A stretch of DNA of 64,000 nucleotides, from the NCBI GenBank assembly GCA_015179045.1, contig WHUZ01000126.1, positions 1 to 64,000 of the forward strand, written 5' to 3'. The position numbers and the translations under genes are program-made. Below, piece by piece: positions 10,545 through 19,260 of the stretch (its first letter is position 1; each line of letters starts with the position of its first letter). A model generated the notes under the pieces. That model ran no database searches. It was given only the letters and a program-made list of their open reading frames with translations, and was not told the origin of the DNA. Source of the DNA: Kalaharituber pfeilii. Its lineage: Eukaryota; Ascomycota; Pezizomycetes; Pezizales; Pezizaceae.

Positions 10545-10670
10545 GGCGGTCGTGGCTTGCCAACAGTCGTGACTTACCGGCAATCATGACTTACCAACGG
10601 TCATGGCTTACCGGCAGTCATGGCTTGCCGGCGATCATGGCTTCCCAGCGGTCGTGGCTTGGTGTGTGGC
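10545..10670. repeat. 17-bp array, type B, distal part
   Basis: Continuation of the GGCGGTCGTGGCTTGCC array with more substitutions, ending in a unique flank TTGGTGTGTGGCGGCCGTAA. A related flank follows the type B array at 33145. Confidence 0.8.
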
Positions 10671-10689
10671 GGCCGTAAGGACAATGTGT

Positions 10690-10950
10690 GCATTTCATAT
10701 ATATGACGGGTCCCTTTCAACATCGTGAGATGTGTGAACGTGAGCTGAATCTGACACGTACCGTAGGGCCCGTTGGATGGCACGAGAGTGGCATGATGAG
10801 TGCAATTTCATATGTATGGCGGGGCCCTTTCATTCGCGAAATTATCTGACACGTACCATAGGGCCCAATCGATGACACGAGAATGGCAGAATGAGGTCAA
10901 TATGACAGGTATGGCGAGTCTCTTTCAACATCATGAAATGTATAGCACCT
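10690..10950. repeat. 57-bp satellite family, reversed and diverged
   Basis: Units read GAGCTGAATCTGACACGTAC and CAGGTATGGCG, the complement of the 57-bp family that fills 19.6-21.6 kb and 59.6-62.8 kb. Confidence 0.55.
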
Positions 10951-10977
10951 ATGCCAAGAAACCATGGATAGCACCTG

Positions 10978-11022
10978 TGCCAAGAAACCATGGAGCGGCT
11001 GTAGCTCCATGGTTTCTTGGCA
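10978..11022. repeat. Perfect 19-bp hairpin, 7-base loop
   Basis: TGCCAAGAAACCATGGAGC at 10978-10996 and its exact reverse complement at 11004-11022 are separated by GGCTGTA. A direct repeat of the left arm's sequence precedes it at about 10952. No gene is evident. It could fold as RNA or DNA. Confidence 0.9.
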
Positions 11023-11029
11023 TGATGAG

Positions 11030-11150
11030 ACGCAATGGCAACGCACTTTCATAGCACAATGGCAGCGCACTTTGGGAGCACAATGGCACCGGACTTTTGA
11101 AGCGCACAGCTTTGCAGTGCAATGGCAGCATACATTTGATATGTATAGTC
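11030..11150. repeat. Degenerate ~27-bp repeat (CACAATGGCAGCGCAC)
   Basis: Same family as 6180-6394. It is followed by a phrase shared with 8360-8450 (CAGCATACATTTGATATGTA), which shows that 8.3-8.7 kb and 11.0-11.5 kb are paralogous blocks. Confidence 0.6.
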
Positions 11151-11214
11151 GGTGCGACCCGATGGTACAAGATGAAGTGGAATAAGCTGAATTTGACAGG
11201 CATGGCTGGCCCTA

Positions 11215-11530
11215 GCCATTCCAGTAGCCATTTCGGTAGCCATTTTGGCAGCCATTTTGGCACCCATTTCAGCACGCATTTCGGTAGCCATTTCAGCTGC
11301 CATTTCAGCTGCCTTTTCAGCATTCATTTCGGTAGCCGTCTCGGCTGCCATTTCGGCTGCCATTTTAGCAGCCTTTTCAGCATGCATTTCGGTAGCCATT
11401 CCGGCACGTATTTTGGCAGCCATTTCAGCGGCCATTTTCAGCAGCCATTTCAGTACGCATTTCGGTAGCCATTTCGGCAGCTATTGTGGCAGCGAACTCA
11501 GTAGCCATTTCGGTAGCCATTTCGGCATGA
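11215..11530. repeat. 12-bp array (GGTAGCCATTTC), second copy
   Basis: About 26 units of the 12-bp family with GCA/GGT/GCT variants. No coding evidence beyond open low-complexity frames. Confidence 0.8.
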
Positions 11531-11539
11531 GATATGTAT

Positions 11540-11810
11540 GGCAGTTCCGACCCAAGGGCACGAAATGAGCTGCAATGAGCTGAGAATTTGACTGGTAGAG
11601 CAGGTGTGGCCTGACGGCCAGAGATGAGGTGAATTTGACATGTACGGCCAGCCCGATTCGACGCCACGAGATAATGCAGAATGAGCTGAATTTGATAGAT
11701 GTGGCAGCCCCGACCCACTGGCGTGAGATCAGGTGGAATGAACTGCGTTTCATACCTACGACAGCTCCGACCTGACACCATGAGATGAGGTAGAATGAGC
11801 TGAACTTGGT
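11540..11810. repeat. 57-bp satellite units (reverse orientation)
   Basis: Four to five units with AATGAGCTGAATTTGA and CACGAGAT. They match the complement of the satellite consensus CCTGTCAAATTCAGCTCATT. Confidence 0.6.
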
Positions 11811-12064
11811 AGACAGCCAGCGGGCCTTTGCATTTTTTTTTCCTAATTGTGAAGAAAAAACCTTGTGCCGCTTGTAATCAACCCAGCTGTTCCACACGAA
11901 ATGCTATAAAGGTATAGGTATAGATAGGACCATGGGGGGTATTGCTTCGGGGCAGAAGGACTTGAGCCTCGTCCGGCTGGAAGGCCTCGAGCCTATCCAT
12001 TCTGCATGGAACGATATAGAGGTATAGGTATAGGTGGAACCATAGGAGCATTGCTTCCTGGTGG

Positions 12065-12689
12065 AAGGCCTTGAGCCTGCTCTGGACGGAAGGCCTTGAG
12101 CCTGCTCTGGACGGAAGGCCTTGAGCCTGCTCTGGACGGAAGGCCTTGAGCCTGCTCTGGACGGAAGGCCTTGAGCCTGCTCTGGACGGAAGGCCTTGAG
12201 CCTGCTCTGGACGGAAGGCCTTGAGCCTGCTCTGGACGGAAGGCCTTGAGCCTGCTCTGGACGGAAGGCCTTGAGCCTGCTCTGGACGGAAGGCCTTGAG
12301 CCTGCTCTGGACGGAAGGCCTTGAGCCTGCTCTGGACGGAAGGCCTTGAGCCTGCTCTGGACGGAAGGCCTTGAGCCTGCTCTGGACGGAAGGCCTTGAG
12401 CCTGCTCTGGACGGAAGGCCTTGAGCCTGCTCTGGACGGAAGGCCTTGAGCCTGCTCTGGACGGAAGGCCTTGAGCCTGCTCTGGACGGAAGGCCTTGAG
12501 CCTGCTCTGGACGGAAGGCCTTGAGCCTGCTCTGGACGGAAGGCCTTGAGCCTGCTCTGGACGGAAGGCCTTGAGCCTGCTCTGGACGGAAGGCCTTGAG
12601 CCTGCTCTGGACGGAAGGCCTTGAGCCTGCTCTGGACGGAAGGCCTTGAGCCTGCTCTGGACGGAAGGCCTTGAGCCTGTTCTGACCCG
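12065..12689. repeat. Perfect 25-bp tandem array, 25 copies
   Basis: The unit begins AAGGCCTTGAGCCTGCTCTG. AAGGCC recurs exactly every 25 bases from 12065 to 12665 with no length change and almost no substitution. Each unit carries the palindrome AAGGCCTT. Frames here give a 25-residue peptide repeat (SRPSVQSRLKAF), an artefact of unit length. Confidence 0.95.
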
Positions 12690-12719
12690 ACGGCCTTGAG
12701 CTTAAGCTCAAGACCCATC

Positions 12720-13035
12720 CGTTCCGCACGGAACGTTATAGAGGCATAGGCATAGGTGGGAAACCATTCCTAGTCCATACGAAATGATATAGAAGTATAG
12801 GCATAGGTGGGAAACTGTTCCGCACGGACTGATATAGAGGTATAGCTATAGGTAGGAAACAGTTCTACACGGAACGATATAGAGGCATAGGCATAGGTAG
12901 GAAACTGTTCCGTACAGAATGATATAGAGGTATAGGCATTGGTGGAAACCGTTCCGCATGGAACGATATAGATATATAGGTTCAGAAGTGCATTGCCCCT
13001 AACTCTAAGGCATTGTATAGTAAATAGGTTATGAA
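12720..13035. repeat. GTTCC-N4-GGAAC satellite variant with tail
   Basis: Units of about 43 bp contain GGAACGATATAGAGGTATAG and the inverted repeat GTTCCGCACGGAAC. They end in the same tail as the arrays at 4.2 and 5.4 kb (GCATTGCCCCTAACTCTAAG). Two related units at 11895-12060 show that the 25-bp array expanded inside this element. Confidence 0.75.
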
Positions 13036-13190
13036 TCTAATTCAGTACCTGATCTTCTCTGCCTTTCACCATAACCTGCCATTGCCGCTAAACTGGAACC
13101 GTTGAACTCCTGCAAGCCTCTTATGTCAAGCCTCTTCCATTCAGCGCTTGCGAAACTACTGTTACCCTGAATCAGCCGTATCCCTTAGCA
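13036..13190 (-). repeat. Head segment joined to the satellite tail
   Basis: On the minus strand this reads CTGCTAAGGGATACGGCTGA ... TTCAGGGTAACAGTAG, homologous to the heads at 8742 and 32266. It lies directly between the LTR-like segment and the satellite tail, so head, tail and satellite body look like one element. Confidence 0.55.
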
Positions 13191-13894
13191 GTGTAACAGA
13201 CCGGCCTCAGGGATTGTTTTTTTTTTTTTTTTGTTTTTTTATGGCATTACTCGTGTGCCGCCTTGTAGGCTATGGCGAGGGTTTAGATACATGCAAGACA
13301 GTAACTGAATAGTAACTCGCAATAAAACCATAAAATGAGAATGAACGTGTAATAAATCCTCCGTCTACTCCGCCGCCCAGTCCATCATCTCCACCGACGT
13401 CCGGCCTCAGGGAGCTAGTAGCCAGGACGGAGTCACAGATCGAGTCAGGCGGGCCACGCAATGCTCACAGGTTTAAGCAGAACGCTGCTTATAGTTATAG
13501 AGGAAAAAGTATAGCCAGGAGAGTATATATTTATTGCTTGAGGGGTCTAGAGTACGGGGTGGAAAAGGAGTCTTTAAATACAGGAGAGGGCAACACAGAA
13601 ATAGAGAGATGTAGAAAGGCTTCCTTAAGCTCCGTGTCTTCAGCATGATCGATGTTATCCAAAAAGCGTAATTCCTTAAGTGCCGTGCCTCCAGTACAAT
13701 TATTGTTATCCAAACAGTGTAATCATAACCCTTAAGCGCTGCTTATCCAAAAGTATACTTGTCATTATCCAAAACTGTGCTAGTGGGCAAGTTAATGAGA
13801 TTCCTTGAACTCAGTGGACCTTAAAATAGTTCAGGGTAACTGATCGTGATCGGTGACAGGCAGCACCCGCCGCCACCCGCCGCCACGCGTGACA
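13191..13894 (-). mobile_element. LTR-like segment, split by a LINE
   Basis: On the minus strand it begins TGTCACGCG at 13894 and ends CTGTTACA at 13191. Inside are GTATTTAAAGACTCC (TATA-like) and CAATAAATATA (poly-A-signal-like). This is the layout of an LTR: terminal TG/CA, promoter, polyadenylation. No partner LTR or pol gene is visible, so it may belong to a non-autonomous element. Confidence 0.5.
13214..13400 (-). mobile_element. Short LINE insertion, family L2
   Basis: A 187-bp insertion with poly-T on the left and the L2 tail complement (GCCGCCTTGTAGGCTATGGC). A perfect 13-bp duplication CCGGCCTCAGGGA lies at 13201-13213 and 13401-13413. Only 3' sequence is present. Confidence 0.9.
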
Positions 13895-13958
13895 TAAATG
13901 TTCTACAGTTAATACATTAAGCCACAAAAAAAATCACAAAAAATCAAAACAGATTGCT

Positions 13959-13992
13959 CCGGTTCCACTAGAGTTTATTCATATGGAACCGG
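13959..13992 (-). terminator. Poly-A signal in the loop of an 8-bp hairpin
   Basis: Downstream of the oxygenase stop, CCGGTTCC (13959-13966) and GGAACCGG (13985-13992) form a perfect stem. On the minus strand the loop holds AATAAA (13974-13979), about 60 bases after the stop codon. It is a plausible 3'-end signal. Confidence 0.5.
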
Positions 13993-14040
13993 GGCATTAC
14001 AGTCCATCTCAGGGAGATGCCGGACAAAGATTAATCGAGT

Positions 14041-15540
14041 TTAAAGCCAAGTTTTATTTAAAATCTTCTCATGTGAAAAAAAAACAATACTGGAACGAGC
14101 ACCATCAAAGTCCGCAACAAAATGCTCCAGTAAACGAGAACGAAAAAAAATAACATCCCCTTGCTGAAACTTTAACTTCATCCCTAAATCAGGTAAAACT
14201 AACTCTCCCCCAGGAAAGTTTCCCCAACAACACATAGCCACCCAACCATCAGGAGTATCATTATAGTTTTTGTGAGCTTCAACTTGAGTATTCCGCAATA
14301 AAGCAAGTCCATAAAAACAGGCACGACGAGAAGTGTTCAGCAAAAAACATGGTACATTATTAGAACAATCTTCCTGAAAAAGCCTCCAATAACGTAAATA
14401 ACAATCAGGATCAATAACTAAAAAAAGCATTCCAATAACTTGAATTAATTGAGAAATATTATTAAAAAAAGCACCTACAGCCCGCTGCTTGTAGCCGGCA
14501 GATCCAATATGCCTAGATAAAGTAGGCGGAGTAAAAGTATGTCCTTTATGCATCCAATATGCCAAGTGATATACTCCAAAAATAGAGTGTCTTTGACAAA
14601 GTAAAGCCACTTTAGAGTAACGGCAATCCTCTTTCCCTGGAGGAGGTGGTGAATATTCCTCTTCTAAGGAATCAATGGCTGTAACAGTATCTTTTTGCAT
14701 TTGAATACCTGCCGATTTTCCAATGGGATACTATAATTTTTAAGTTAGTATATATACGCAACAGCAAATAAAATAAAACGAGGAGTGGGAGTAGGAGGAC
14801 GTAGAGGGTGACCGGAGGGAAGCCGGCTACCCTCCGGAGGAGTAGGAGGACGTGGAGGGTAACCGGAGGGTAACCAGAGTGAAAGTAAGAGGACGTGGAG
14901 GGTAGCCGGAGGGCAACCGGAGTGAAAGTAGGAGGACATGGAGGGTAGCCGGAGGGCAACCGGAGTGAAAGTAGGAGGACGCGGAGGGTAGCCGGAGGGT
15001 AACCGGAGTGAAAGTAGAGGACGTGGAGGGCAGCCGGCGGGTAACCGGCGGGTAACCGGGGTGAAAGCAGGAGGACGTGGAGGGCAGCCGGCGGGTAACC
15101 GGAGTGAAAGCAGGAGGACGTAGAGGGCAGCCGGATCAGGTATATAGATTTTTGCCATAGGATCATAGCCTGTTATATAACCCCCCCCCCAAAAAAAAAC
15201 GCATACTTACATTTAATCCCCCCTTCCAAAAAACCAGTAATTCACTACCTTCCGAAGACATCCACCTTCCACTCACTTCCGTTAACGTGGCCTGTTCAAA
15301 AAGTTGATCGTGCTCTACATCAGAGCGCTTAATTTTTTTGTTTTGATCAGCCATTAAGGCTTGAAAGGAAACGGTAGTTGAAATAATTGGAAGCTTATTA
15401 AACGAATTCACCAAGCTCCGGATATGCCTGTGGAAGACTTCAGCATACTCCCCGGGCTTCCTAATGGGCATTATTGCCTCCACCTCAGCATTCACCTCTC
15501 GAACTCTCTCAAATCTCCTTTCTCCTTCCGCGTCCGACAT
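14041..15540 (-). CDS. TET/JBP-like 2-oxoglutarate/Fe(II) dioxygenase, two exons
   Basis: Spliced as complement(14041..14730, 15211..15540). Exon 1 is 110 codons from an ATG with A at -3. The intron starts GTAAGT at 15210 and ends at 14731 after a TACTAAC branch point. Exon 2 is 229 codons in the same phase, so the product is 339 residues. Residues 258-335 resemble the double-stranded beta-helix core of fungal TET/JBP-like oxygenases: HKNYNDTPDGW, GGELVLPDLG, GDVIFFRSRLLEHF and RSSIVFFSH. Candidate ligands are H263, the distal H313, and R322 for 2-oxoglutarate. The usual HxD aspartate is N265, although D268 follows. The family oxidises 5-methylcytosine or thymine in DNA; in fungi it is often expanded and linked to transposons. 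Substrate and activity here are inference. No neighbouring gene forms a unit with it. Confidence 0.75.
14731..15210 (-). other. 480-bp intron of the oxygenase gene
   Basis: The donor is GTAAGT and the acceptor TTATAG, with TACTAAC 18-24 bases upstream of the acceptor: textbook fungal signals. Splicing joins the two reading frames without a shift (…KGGLN|YPIGK…). The length is far above the ~60 bases common in ascomycetes because most of the intron is a minisatellite. Confidence 0.75.
14775..15145. repeat. 43-bp minisatellite inside the intron
   Basis: Seven to eight units of 43 bp (GTAGGAGGACGTGGAGGGTA ... AACCGGAGTGAAA) with small indels. Since 43 is not a multiple of three, the array could not expand in coding sequence without shifting frame. 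On the transcribed strand it is pyrimidine-rich. Confidence 0.9.
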
Positions 15541-16163
15541 CTTCCACCAAAATTATTAGGCGTTGCGCACAAATAATTAAGGTGCTAACTTTGTAAAAAT
15601 TCAGGCACTACGCACAGGATGTTTTACACAGTGAATAGTCTAGCAAAAAGTGAAAGGAGAAGTGAAGAAGCAACAAGCAAGTGAAAATGTGAAGGTGTTA
15701 GGCTGGCAGGTCGGCCAGTAGGTAAGTTAGGCGTGAGTACACCTCAGGAATTCAGCATGCGTAAAATCGGCGCGAGTTCTGCGGCGTATGAGTTCTTCTG
15801 CGGCGCGTGAACTCACCACGCGTAAATTCAGTGCGCGACGAGGAGTTCTGTAAAAAAGTTTGAGTGAGATGCTCTTGCTGCGGGGGGGAGACTGTGAGGG
15901 GGGTATTGCGTGGCGTACCTGAGGAGCTGCTGAGAGCTAGGAGGGGAAGGCAGTTGCTGCGAAGGGGGGATGCTGTGAAGGCGAGATGCTGCGTGTTTGC
16001 GGGTTTGCAAGGTTTGTTTCGCCGGAATAGAAGGCGGAGGTGGCTGCTATCGTGATGGGGCTGCGGCGTTGTTTTCTAAGGAGTACGGAGATGAGAGAGG
16101 AGAAAGCGAAGCCTAAGCTAGGACGGGAATGACTCACTTCACGTATGACTCAGCACCAGGATA
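15541..16163. promoter_or_regulatory. Upstream region of the oxygenase; no other gene seen
   Basis: No repeat family from the rest of the window is obvious here. There are short open frames on both strands but none with recognisable features. The promoter should lie here. I see no clear TATA box close to the start codon. Confidence 0.3.
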
Positions 16164-16433
16164 ACCGAAAAATAAGTATTTGGACAGGGGATAATGCATA
16201 TTATGCGCTATGCGGTATTTGGCAGAAACTAGCATATTTTCGTATGCTTGGCAGTAAAGAATAGGTGTAAAAGTCCAAATTCATTATTTCTTACATAATG
16301 AAGTTGGACACCCTATCATAAAATTTGGACTGTCTTATGGCTATCACCAGACGAAAATATGCTAGTTTCTGCCGAATACTGCATGGGGCATAAATATGCA
16401 TTTATCCCCTGTCCAAATACTTATTTTTCTGTC
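16164..16433. mobile_element. Tc1/mariner-like MITE, copy 1
   Basis: A ~270-bp element with long imperfect terminal inverted repeats. The right end is AAGTATTTGGACAGGGGAT ... GACAG on the complement, and the left end starts ACCGAAAAATAAG. TA flanks both sides. It carries no transposase. The motif AAGTATTTGGACAG resembles Tc1/mariner ends. Confidence 0.8.
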
Positions 16434-16559
16434 TAGTACATACGCGGCGGATCCATTTCTTCAGAGCAACGGCAGCGCACCTTTGCACAGCAGCACAATT
16501 TAGATGACAATGATGTTAAAAAAAAAAAAAAAAAATTACTGTGCAAGGCATCAACCACC

Positions 16560-16970
16560 GGGCAGGCCATAAAACAGACCATTTTGCAAATGCTAAATAC
16601 GTCGCAAATGCCCTCATCGTGCATATAGAAAATAGACCATTTTGTGCATGTTAAATACATGAGAAAATTGCCTCCTGCCCATGTGTGAAACAGGCATACT
16701 AAATGTGTTGAAAATACGGATACCTGGTCGCGTATATATGCCATTTGGCGCATGTTAAATACGTCACAATTGGCTCGTTGCACATGTATAAATAAAATAT
16801 ACCATTTTGCACATGTTAAAAATGACGAGGCTTGGCTGGTTACGAGACTAGAGAATTGGCTCCTCCGGCATGCAGAAAATAGACCAATCTGCATATGTTG
16901 AATTGGCTTCCTGTGCATATTTGGACAGGCCATTTTGCCGACATGAAATTTGTCAAAAGTTGATACTATG
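16560..16970. repeat. 58-bp satellite, diverged units
   Basis: Units contain AAATAGACCATTTTGC and CATGTTAAATACGTC. They are the worn edge of the regular array at 17.5-17.8 kb. Confidence 0.65.
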
Positions 16971-16994
16971 CAATGCAAAAAAGTACAAGTAGCC

Positions 16995-17105
16995 AGTCAC
17001 CCCGTGGTTCGAACTCAGAACCTGGGCCACACTCGGGCTGCCTACTGGGTGGGTAGAACACCCCGCTTCTTCGGCTCGCACCCTACCAGTTGCGCGACTG
17101 TGACC
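16995..17105 (-). ncRNA. tRNA-like Pol III unit or SINE head
   Basis: On the minus strand GGTCACA at the start can pair with GGTGACT at the end (6 of 7 positions, one G-U). A box-A-like CAACTGGTAGGGTGCG lies in a D-arm that can close GCGC/GTGC. A box-B-like GAGTTCGAACC with a partial T-stem follows, and TTTTTT lies about 13 bases beyond the end. At 111 bp it is too long for a plain tRNA and the anticodon arm is not clear, so a tRNA-derived SINE or other Pol III RNA is more likely. Confidence 0.45.
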
Positions 17106-17119
17106 AGCTGTACTTTTAT

Positions 17120-17450
17120 TGGTTAACAGAATGTATAAATACTACTACAGTGTCCATATACTCAGAGTGGAAGCAAGGGCCGTAATGTGAGAAAAAATAA
17201 GTTATGTGATATGCGTGCTAGCGATTTTAATTCCGGAAAGCGTCAAACCAATTTAGCTGGCGTCGAAAAACAAAACCCCATTTGTGGCTAGCATCAGAAA
17301 TGCTCATGCTAGCATAGAAAAAAAGCGTCCAACTTTTTAATTGATGCCGCATACCCAAGGTTTGAAGGAAAATACCCTTGGCACCCACCCGGCGTACGGT
17401 TGAAATTTTTGTATGGGCGACTCCCTAACTCCCCGCTCTAGAGGTGAGAG
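17120..17450. other. No feature recognised
   Basis: Contains repeated GCTAGC and AGCGTC phrases but no clear repeat unit, reading frame or RNA gene. Confidence 0.4.
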
Positions 17451-17499
17451 AACAATACCAATTGTAACTACATCGACCATTGTGCCCATAATAAATATG

Positions 17500-17770
17500 T
17501 CACCAATACTCTCGTCGCGCCTGTAGGAAATAGACCGTTTTGTGCCTACTAAATACGTCGCAAATGGGCTCGTCGCACATATGGAAAATAGACCATTTTG
17601 CGCATGTTAAATACGTCGCAAATGGGCTCATCGCGCATGTGGAAAATAGACCATTTTGCGCATGTTAAATACGTCGCAAATGAGCTCATGGCGCATGTGG
17701 AAAATAGACCATTTTGCGCATGTTAAATACGTCGCAAATGAGCTCATCAGAAAATTGCCATGTGTGGGAG
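17500..17770. repeat. 58-bp satellite, regular array
   Basis: CATGTTAAATACGTCGCAAA recurs at 17603, 17661 and 17719, exactly 58 bases apart, with diverged units on each side. The family continues at 18470-18930, 22040-23460 and 24490-24600. Confidence 0.85.
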
Positions 17771-17839
17771 AGGCATGTTGAATGCATTGAAAACTGGCTC
17801 CTCACTTTGCAGGATGGGCCCTTTTGCGGACTGGAAAGC

Positions 17840-18410
17840 TCCGGATGGTATGCCTTAAGTCTGTCTGCCGACTCCCCGCATCAGTGGGTGATGCCTATTC
17901 GCAGCATCTCTGGAATAGCTTATCTACTTCCAATAGAGCTGGACTCACAGTGGTACATGGATAGATTTGGCTACTTGGCACGATGGTAGATGAAATGTAA
18001 TTAGTTCGGAGAATAAATCTTGCATCATGTAGTATTTTAAAGAATCTGATAGCAGCAAGTGAATGGTCATTGGGTATGGTAATCCGACATTCAGCAACGC
18101 AATTTTCTGCCGAATTTAACGTGCCTATTCCACTCATGCATGCGAAGGTATTTTCGATGTATTTAGCATGTGCATGCGCAAGGAGTAATGCCCTATCCGC
18201 CATGTGCATTACCCAAGGGCCACAATGTGATTTCCACCCTAGCTGACGAACTCCGTGCCATTTCAGTGCATCCAATTCAGTAGTGGTTTTAGCACCCATT
18301 CCACGGCCAAATCGGTACTAGGAAATGGTATCATGCCAAGGTGGCACCGGTTTCTAGTGTCTATAGGCTAGTGGCAAGAGTTGTACATGCGGCCTGACCA
18401 CTGGCACCCC
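17840..18410. other. Non-satellite spacer; no gene recognised
   Basis: Unique-looking sequence between satellite blocks. Short frames exist on both strands, none with features I can name. Confidence 0.35.
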
Positions 18411-18429
18411 GTTTTGCAATAATGTAGCC

Positions 18430-18930
18430 TTGCGCCTATGGAAATAGGCACATGAAATACGCCCTAAGCTGGCAAATCATAGATACCTAAAATAGGCAAT
18501 TTTGTGCATGTTAAATACGTCGAAAGCTGGCTCACCGCGCATGTGTGGAATAGGCCATTTTGCACAAGCTCAATACGTCAGAAAATTGCCTCATCGCGTA
18601 GCTACTTTACGCATCCTAAATGCATTAAAAATGCCCTCGTCGCGCATATGGAAATTACACCATTTTGCACATGGTAAATACGTCGAAAATGCCCTCGTCG
18701 CGCATGTGGAAAACAGACCATTTGTGCATGGTAATGCGTCAAAAATGTCCTCGTCGCGCATGTAGACACTAGGTCATTTTTCGTATGATGACTACATCAC
18801 CAATGGAGACCATTGTGCGCATGGTAAACATGTCGCCAATGCTCTCGTCATGCCTGTAGAAAATAGACCATTTTGCGCCTGTTAAATACGTTGCAAATGG
18901 GCTCGTCGTGTACATAGAAACTAGCATGTG
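18430..18930. repeat. 58-bp satellite, diverged block
   Basis: Eight or so degenerate units (CGCATGTGGAAAATAGACCA and variants), with internal indels. Confidence 0.7.
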
Positions 18931-19260
18931 GCCACCTCGCGACCGCGAGGGTGAGTGTAGGTGTAGCGGTAGTGGATAAGGGACCCGTAAAGTCGGCGTC
19001 AAGTGACTGTACACTCTTTACCAGTTCCATGACTGTACAATCTCGTTTCTCTGCATTTATTCATATCAGTATATTCTCATTGTTATTTATAATATCACGT
19101 AATCCCACTCCTGCATCTAGGGAGCTCTAGTATTAATTTTATATATTTTGTGGAGTATAATGCTAATAATTGTAGAACCTATGGATAGCGAAACCCTCGT
19201 TACAGCCCATAAACTCTACCTAAATTCCGGTTAATATCTACCCACAATGATATTGCTCAG

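Noticed and set aside
9474..12689. Possible CRISPR array
   Set aside because: Repeats are directly tandem without unique spacers, and all other features are eukaryotic.
11878..12729. 283-residue open frame on the minus strand and a similar one in another frame
   Set aside because: Produced entirely by the 25-bp array; equally long frames exist in parallel, as expected when a stop-free unit of length not divisible by three is repeated.
14672..15166. 164-residue minus-strand frame overlapping the minisatellite upstream of the oxygenase
   Set aside because: It is the repeat read through; splice signals show this stretch to be an intron.
16995..17105. Plain functional tRNA gene
   Set aside because: Too long at 111 bp, no clear anticodon stem, one T-stem mismatch; kept only as a tRNA-like unit.
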